NCBI RefSeq assembly: GCF_015477765.1
Contig: NZ_JADLQQ010000008.1
Coordinates: forward strand, 248,001-312,000
DNA: 64,000 nt
Direction of reading: 5' to 3'
Source: Nocardia transvalensis
Lineage (GTDB): Bacteria > Actinomycetota > Actinomycetes > Mycobacteriales > Mycobacteriaceae
Below are positions 59,877 to 64,000 of this stretch, piece by piece. The notes under the pieces are model-generated. The model was not told where the DNA came from, searched no databases, and saw only the letters and a program-made list of their open reading frames with translations. Each line of letters opens with the position of its first letter. The first letter of the stretch is position 1. The translations under genes and the position numbers were made by a program.

Positions 59877-60473
59877 GGCCCCCTACTCTCTGGATTGATT
59901 TTCCGAGTTCGGTCGAATTCTGGTGCGGCGAAGGGCATTCGGAAGAAAGTCCGAATCCGGTGGCCGTCGTTGTCCAGTAGCCCCGATGCTGGGCCCGACG
60001 TTACCAGGCGGTAGCCGCACGTCGCCGGATCGGCGTGTGCGCTTGTGATCATGGATTTCGCCCTGCGACGGGGCGAAAAGGCAAGGTGGCACGCGGGTTT
60101 CGTGAATAGGCCCCCATAGCCCCAATAGGGGGTAGTAGGGGGTTCGGCGAACTGGTTTCGGTACCGCCGGATACAGATAATCTACCGCGATCCGAAAGTT
60201 ATTCCCAGACACAAATTTCGAGGGGACGCGCATGTGGGGAGTGACACGGAGGCGGTGACTAGGGGTGGTAGGGGTTCCGCGGGAATCGCTTCGGTGCTGC
60301 TCATTCCGCGTATGCGGCTGGTTCGCAAAGACTTTGCACGGCTCGGGCGATGCTGCGACAGGTATACGGCGGTAGTCTCACCGATACCGCGTCTCGTATT
60401 CCGCACCGATTTCAGGGGGCCGCATGTCCTTGCATATTCGTATTCCCGTTCCTTCGAACCCGAGTGAGGTGAG
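59877..60473. other. Divergent control region of the nlt locus
   Basis: 597 nt with no convincing gene. A hairpin TTTCGCCC/GGGCGAAA (60056-60078) lies in the would-be leader of nltA. A G/C-tract block (60110-60140, with CCCCC and three GGGGG runs around CATAGCCCCAATAG) has partial dyad symmetry. Third, the region near 60420-60470 is relatively AT-rich and may hold the nltC promoter. Confidence 0.45.
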
Positions 60474-62156
60474 GTGGTGACCGCCGTGACCTACTGGCGC
60501 GCCCTGGATCGCTTCCGCGCCGTCGTGGCCGCACATCCGGACCGCGAGGCGGTGATCTACCCCGACGGCACGACCGCGGCCGGGCTGCCCGACTATCGCC
60601 ATCTCACTTACGCCGAACTCGACGCCTGGTCCGACGCCGTCGCCGAGCGGTTCACCGCGGCCGGAGTCGTGCGGGGGACGCGAACCATCGTGCTGGTCCG
60701 GCCCGGACCGGAGCTGTATGTCGTGCTCTACGGCCTGTTCAAGATCGGTGCGGTGCCGGTGGTGATCGATCCCGGGATGGGACTGCGAAAGATGGTGCGC
60801 TGCTTACAAGCCGCCGATGCCGAGGCATTCGTCGGGGTGCCCGAGGCGCAGGCCGTGCGGCTGCTGTTTCGCACCTCCTTCCGCCGGGTGCGGGTGGCGG
60901 TGACGGTCGGCCGCCGATGGTTCTGGTGCGGGCCGACCCTGGCCGACTGGGGACGCAAACCCACCGCGCCCGTACCGGCCCGCGAGCCCGCGCCCGACGA
61001 GGACCCGCTGTTGATCGGCTATACGACCGGCAGCACCGGCCCGGCCAAGGCGGTGGTGCTGACGCACGGAAACATCAGCGCGATGGTCGGTCAGGTGGAC
61101 GCCGCGCGTGAGCACATCGCGCCGGGCACCTCGCTGATCACCGCGCCGGTCGCGGGCATTCTCGAACTGCTGCTCGGCGCGCGCTGTGTGCTGCCGCCGC
61201 TGATTCCGTCCAAGGTCGGTGCGACCGATCCCGCCCATGTCGTGGATGCGGTCACCCGGTTCGGCGTCCGGACGATGTTCGCCTCGCCCGCGGTGCTGAT
61301 CCCGCTGCTGCGCCACCTCGAGCAGCACGCCACGCCACTGCCGACGCTGCAGAGCATCTATTCCGGTGGTGCGCCCGTACCGGATTGGTGCATCGCGGGA
61401 CTGCGCCGGGTGCTGCCCGAGGACGCCCGCGTCTACGCCGGGTACGGCGCGACCGAGGCGCTGCCGATGGCCACCATCGAATCGCGGGAACTGCTGGGCG
61501 ATCTGGTCGGGCGGGCGCATCGCGGCGCGGGAGTATGCGTCGGCCGACCGGCATTGGACGTGCGTGCCCGCCTCATCCCGATCACCGACGACCCGTTGCC
61601 GACGTGGGCGGAAGTCGAAGCGCGCGAGAAGGAGTCGGCGAGCTCGGGTGGTGTCGGCGAACTGGTGGTGGCCGGGCCGAATGTCAGCCCCCGTTATTTG
61701 TGGCCCGCCAGCGCCAATCTGTTCAACAAGATCTCCGACGGCCAGGTGATCTGGCATCGCACCGGCGATCTGGCCCGGATCGACGAAGAAGGCCGGGTCT
61801 GGTTCTGCGGCCGCAAGAGCCAGCGCGTGCACACCGCGAGCGGGCCCCTGTTCACGGTGCAGGTGGAGCAGGTGTTCAACACCGTGCCGGGGGTGGCGCG
61901 GACCGCGCTGGTCGGTGTCGGGCCGCGCGACGCGCAGCGGCCGGTGCTGTGTGTGGAGCTCGAGGCGGGCGCCGATCGGGCCGAGGTCGAGGCCGCGCTG
62001 CGCGCCCGCCGGGGCGAATTCGAGGTGGCCGCACCGGTTTCGGCGTTTCTGTTCCATCCCGGGTTCCCGGTCGACATCCGGCACAACGCCAAGATCGGCC
62101 GTGAACGGCTGGCGGCCTGGGCGGCCCGCCGGGTGAAGTCGGAGGAGGTGCGGTGA
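60474..62156 (+). CDS. nltC: NltC: beta-lactone synthetase (OleC-like adenylate-forming enzyme)
   Basis: A 560-residue ANL-superfamily enzyme. It has the P-loop YTTGSTGPAKAVVLTH (about 182-197), YAGYGATEALPMA, the hinge TGDLARIDEEGRVWFCGRKSQRVHTASG and the C-terminal lysine in NAKIGRERLA. The last part and the VFNTVPGVARTALVGVG stretch are closest to OleC. OleC adenylates a 3-hydroxy acid and closes a beta-lactone. Two GTG codons (60474, 60477) follow GAGGTGAG; either may be the start. The stop overlaps the next start by 4 bp. Confidence 0.87.
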   Translation: MVTAVTYWRALDRFRAVVAAHPDREAVIYPDGTTAAGLPDYRHLTYAELDAWSDAVAERFTAAGVVRGTRTIVLVRPGPELYVVLYGLFKIGAVPVVIDPGMGLRKMVRCLQAADAEAFVGVPEAQAVRLLFRTSFRRVRVAVTVGRRWFWCGPTLADWGRKPTAPVPAREPAPDEDPLLIGYTTGSTGPAKAVVLTHGNISAMVGQVDAAREHIAPGTSLITAPVAGILELLLGARCVLPPLIPSKVGATDPAHVVDAVTRFGVRTMFASPAVLIPLLRHLEQHATPLPTLQSIYSGGAPVPDWCIAGLRRVLPEDARVYAGYGATEALPMATIESRELLGDLVGRAHRGAGVCVGRPALDVRARLIPITDDPLPTWAEVEAREKESASSGGVGELVVAGPNVSPRYLWPASANLFNKISDGQVIWHRTGDLARIDEEGRVWFCGRKSQRVHTASGPLFTVQVEQVFNTVPGVARTALVGVGPRDAQRPVLCVELEAGADRAEVEAALRARRGEFEVAAPVSAFLFHPGFPVDIRHNAKIGRERLAAWAARRVKSEEVR

Positions 62157-62431
62157 AAACCATTGCGTTGCGGTCGGTTCCATTGCTCGGATGGGCGTAT
62201 GTGCTGGCGGGGTTGGTTGTGGCACTCCTGGGCCGGGCTCCGGCCGGTGGGTTGCTGCGGGCCTCGTGGTGGGTCGTTGCCGTGCTCAGCACGGTCGGGC
62301 ACGCCGCCCAGATCCCGAGCGCCCTGGCCGCCGATCGGCTCGCGGGGCGGCCACGGCTCGAAACCGTCGCCATGACCCAGCTTTTCGGAGTGACCTGGCG
62401 GTGGACACAACCGGAGACGGAGGAGCGATGA
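62153..62431 (+). CDS. Small membrane protein inside the nlt operon
   Basis: A 92-residue protein with two to three membrane segments (VPLLGWAYVLAGLVVALLG, ASWWVVAVLSTVGHAA). GTG start overlaps the nltC stop and its own stop overlaps the nltD start (ATGA), so it is locked into the operon. No family is recognised. It might anchor the enzymes at the membrane or help move the lipid product. Confidence 0.75.
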   Translation: MKTIALRSVPLLGWAYVLAGLVVALLGRAPAGGLLRASWWVVAVLSTVGHAAQIPSALAADRLAGRPRLETVAMTQLFGVTWRWTQPETEER

Positions 62432-63462
62432 AGGTTCTGGTGACCGGGGCATCCGGATTTCTGGGCGGCGCGCTGGTGCGGCGGCTGGTCGACGAGGGGC
62501 GGGACGAGGTCGCGATTCTGGTGCGGCGCAGCAGTAATCTGCGGGACCTGGACTCGGTGCTCGACCGGGTGCGGGTGCATATCGGTGATCTCACCGACGC
62601 GAAGTCGCTCGAGCGTGCCGCCGACGGGGTGGATGTGGTGTTCCACAGCGCGGCGCGGGTGGACGAGCGCGGCACCCGCGGCCAGTTCTGGACCGAGAAC
62701 GTCACCGCGACCGAGCGACTGCTGGCGGCGTCCCGGCGCGGCGGCGCGTCCCGGTTCGTGTTCATCTCCAGTCCGAGCGCGCTGATGGATCGCGACGGCG
62801 GTGACCAGGTGAACATCGATGAATCGGTGCCGTACCCGCGCCACTATCTCAACCATTACTGCGAGACCAAGGCCGCGGCCGAACGTCTCGTCCTGGCCGC
62901 GAACACCCCGGATTTCACCACCTGTGCGCTGCGGCCGCGGGCGATCTGGGGTGCCGGTGACCGCTCGGGCCCCATCGTGCGGCTGCTGAGCCGAGCCGCC
63001 GAGGGCACCGTGCCGGATCTGTCGTTCGGTCGCGATGTGTACGCCTCGCTGTGTCACGTCGACAATGTCGTGGACGCCTGCCTGAAGGCGGCCGCATCGG
63101 ACAATGTCGGCGGTAAAGCGTATTTCGTCGCGGACGCCGAGCGGACCGACGTGTGGAAGTTCCTCGCCGAGGTGGTGACCGAACTGGGCCATCGGCCGCC
63201 CTCGCGCACCGTGGACCCGCGCGTGGTGCGCATCCTCGTTGCGGGTATCGAGACACTGCGGCGCATCCCGTTCATCGCCGCGAACTGGTCGCCGCCGTTG
63301 TCGCGCTACACGCTGGCGGTGATGACCCGCACCGCCACCTACGACACCTCGGCCGCCGCCCGGGATTTCGGATACCGGCCGATCGTGGACCGGGATACCG
63401 GCATGGCCGAGCTGCTCACCTGGCTGCGCGCGGGCGCCGGCAGCCGCACCATCGCGTCCTGA
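62428..63462 (+). CDS. nltD: NltD: OleD-like 3-keto acid reductase
   Basis: A 344-residue NAD(P)-dependent reductase of the extended SDR (3-beta-hydroxysteroid dehydrogenase) group. TGASGFLGG is at 7-15, RRSS follows strand 2 (basic residues suggest NADP), SSPSA holds the Ser and HYCETKAAAER the Tyr-Lys pair. OleD-type enzymes reduce the 2-alkyl-3-keto acid to the 3-hydroxy acid used by OleC. GGAGGAG lies just before the ATG. Confidence 0.87.
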   Translation: MKVLVTGASGFLGGALVRRLVDEGRDEVAILVRRSSNLRDLDSVLDRVRVHIGDLTDAKSLERAADGVDVVFHSAARVDERGTRGQFWTENVTATERLLAASRRGGASRFVFISSPSALMDRDGGDQVNIDESVPYPRHYLNHYCETKAAAERLVLAANTPDFTTCALRPRAIWGAGDRSGPIVRLLSRAAEGTVPDLSFGRDVYASLCHVDNVVDACLKAAASDNVGGKAYFVADAERTDVWKFLAEVVTELGHRPPSRTVDPRVVRILVAGIETLRRIPFIAANWSPPLSRYTLAVMTRTATYDTSAAARDFGYRPIVDRDTGMAELLTWLRAGAGSRTIAS

Positions 63463-63548
63463 CCGGGCGCGGCATCGACGAACGCATCCTGTTACACCCG
63501 GTACCGGCTATCATGGATGGTGTTACCGGGCAGAGGGTACGGCACTGA

Positions 63549-63566
63549 CGGCCGCCCTTACGGCCG
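63549..63566. terminator. Short hairpin after nltD
   Basis: CGGCCG-CCCTTA-CGGCCG in the 146-bp gap before the hydrolase. It may end the nltC-nltD message or weaken read-through. Confidence 0.4.
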
Positions 63567-63608
63567 GAGATGCAGTGCAGCACCGCTACTCAACGAGGAG
63601 TGCGCCCG

Positions 63609-64000
63609 ATGCCGGTGTTCGATTTCCATGGTGTGCCGGTCGTCTACGAGCACGCCGGCTCGGGCGATCCGATCGTGTTCCTGCACAATATCGGCGGCGA
63701 CCGCAGCATCTGGTCTGCTCAGTTCCGCGCGCTGCAGGGTACGCACCGCGTGTACGCGATGGACCTGCTCGGTTACGGCGACTCGGGCACTCCCGAATCC
63801 GGCTACACCGTCGACAACTATCTGCGGCTGGTATCGGAGTTCGTCGCCGCGCAGGGGCTGCGCCGGGTCACGCTGGTCGGGCACTGCTTCGGCAGCGCCC
63901 TATCGCTGCTCTACGCCCAGCGCAATCCGCAGAATGTGCGGGCCCTCGTGCTGAGCAGCCCGCTCACCGCCGCCACGCTGCGCCGCACGCCGACGGGATG
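63609..64000 (+). CDS. Alpha/beta hydrolase with Cys at the nucleophile position (partial)
   Basis: The first 130 residues of an alpha/beta hydrolase, cut by the window end. The oxyanion motif is FLHNIGGDRSIW and the nucleophile elbow is VGHCFGSA, with C93 where Ser is usual. GAGGAG precedes the ATG. OleB, the beta-lactone decarboxylase of olefin pathways, uses Asp here, so this is not a standard OleB. It is on the same strand as nltCD and may or may not belong to the locus. Confidence 0.75.
   Translation, partial: MPVFDFHGVPVVYEHAGSGDPIVFLHNIGGDRSIWSAQFRALQGTHRVYAMDLLGYGDSGTPESGYTVDNYLRLVSEFVAAQGLRRVTLVGHCFGSALSLLYAQRNPQNVRALVLSSPLTAATLRRTPTG

Noticed and set aside
60182..60467. Small genes in the nltA-nltC gap
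   Set aside because: Frames on both strands lack ribosome sites and recognisable sequence.
63609..64000. OleB-type beta-lactone decarboxylase
   Set aside because: OleB has an Asp nucleophile of the dehalogenase type; here it is Cys in GHCFG.

Overview
The window looks like chromosomal DNA of a mycolic-acid actinomycete, most likely Nocardia. The reasons are: very high GC with strongly GC-biased third codon positions; a full-length carboxylic acid reductase of the Nocardia Car type; a FadD15-type acyl-CoA ligase and an EphD-type hydrolase/dehydrogenase fusion; F420-type oxidoreductases; and, at the right end, a gene set matching the nocardiolactone (beta-lactone) pathway nltABCD. No plasmid or phage backbone is seen. 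One small tRNA-borne island (about 4.7 kb) interrupts otherwise ordinary chromosome.

Layout. 1-7.4 kb: secreted M14 carboxypeptidase, GNAT enzyme, GH92 alpha-mannosidase, a small secreted protein and a metallophosphoesterase. 7.8-12.8 kb: car behind a dyad operator, then ribM under an FMN riboswitch, and an SRPBCC protein. 12.9-19.3 kb: a four-gene pyruvate-dehydrogenase-type operon (E3, E1 alpha, E1 beta, E2) and a PucR/CdaR-type regulator carrying in-frame 27-bp repeats. 19.4-25.5 kb: a TetR/membrane-protein pair, GNAT, an adenine-deaminase-like enzyme without the usual catalytic Glu, a three-gene operon of small proteins (16-heptad alanine coiled coil, DUF3467, 52-aa protein), MsrA and a GT87 glycosyltransferase. 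25.6-30.9 kb: a purine region (PucR regulator, 8-oxoguanine-deaminase-like amidohydrolase, a wrecked xanthine dehydrogenase remnant, a 19-bp tandem repeat array, and an NCS2 purine permease).

30.9-45.1 kb: F420-type oxidoreductases, a zinc-ribbon membrane protein facing a 377-aa unknown, a crotonase-fold protein without catalytic glutamates, a BldC-like regulator with an alpha/beta hydrolase, a divergent HxlR/SDR pair, DUF2071, a lipoprotein, and a tight operon of ferritin-like di-iron protein, ferredoxin-type reductase and EphD fusion. TerC follows under a probable manganese riboswitch, then a quinone oxidoreductase behind a SoxR-like box. 45.2-50.0 kb: tRNA-Met(CAT) and an island bounded by a 42-bp duplication of the tRNA 3' end. 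It holds a MarR/MFS pair, a degenerate integrase, a methyltransferase pseudogene and small proteins.

50.1-64 kb: ACT protein, FadD15, MBL hydrolase, methyltransferase, a LIP-family lipase, a LuxR regulator lacking an ATPase domain, and the beta-lactone locus. There nltA and nltB are predicted to form one OleA-like condensing enzyme with a split active site. NltD would reduce the product and NltC would close the beta-lactone. An uncharacterised membrane protein sits inside the nltC-nltD operon, and a Cys-nucleophile hydrolase follows and runs off the window. The less-described parts are the di-iron/reductase/EphD operon, the alanine-coil operon and the accessory genes of the nlt locus.
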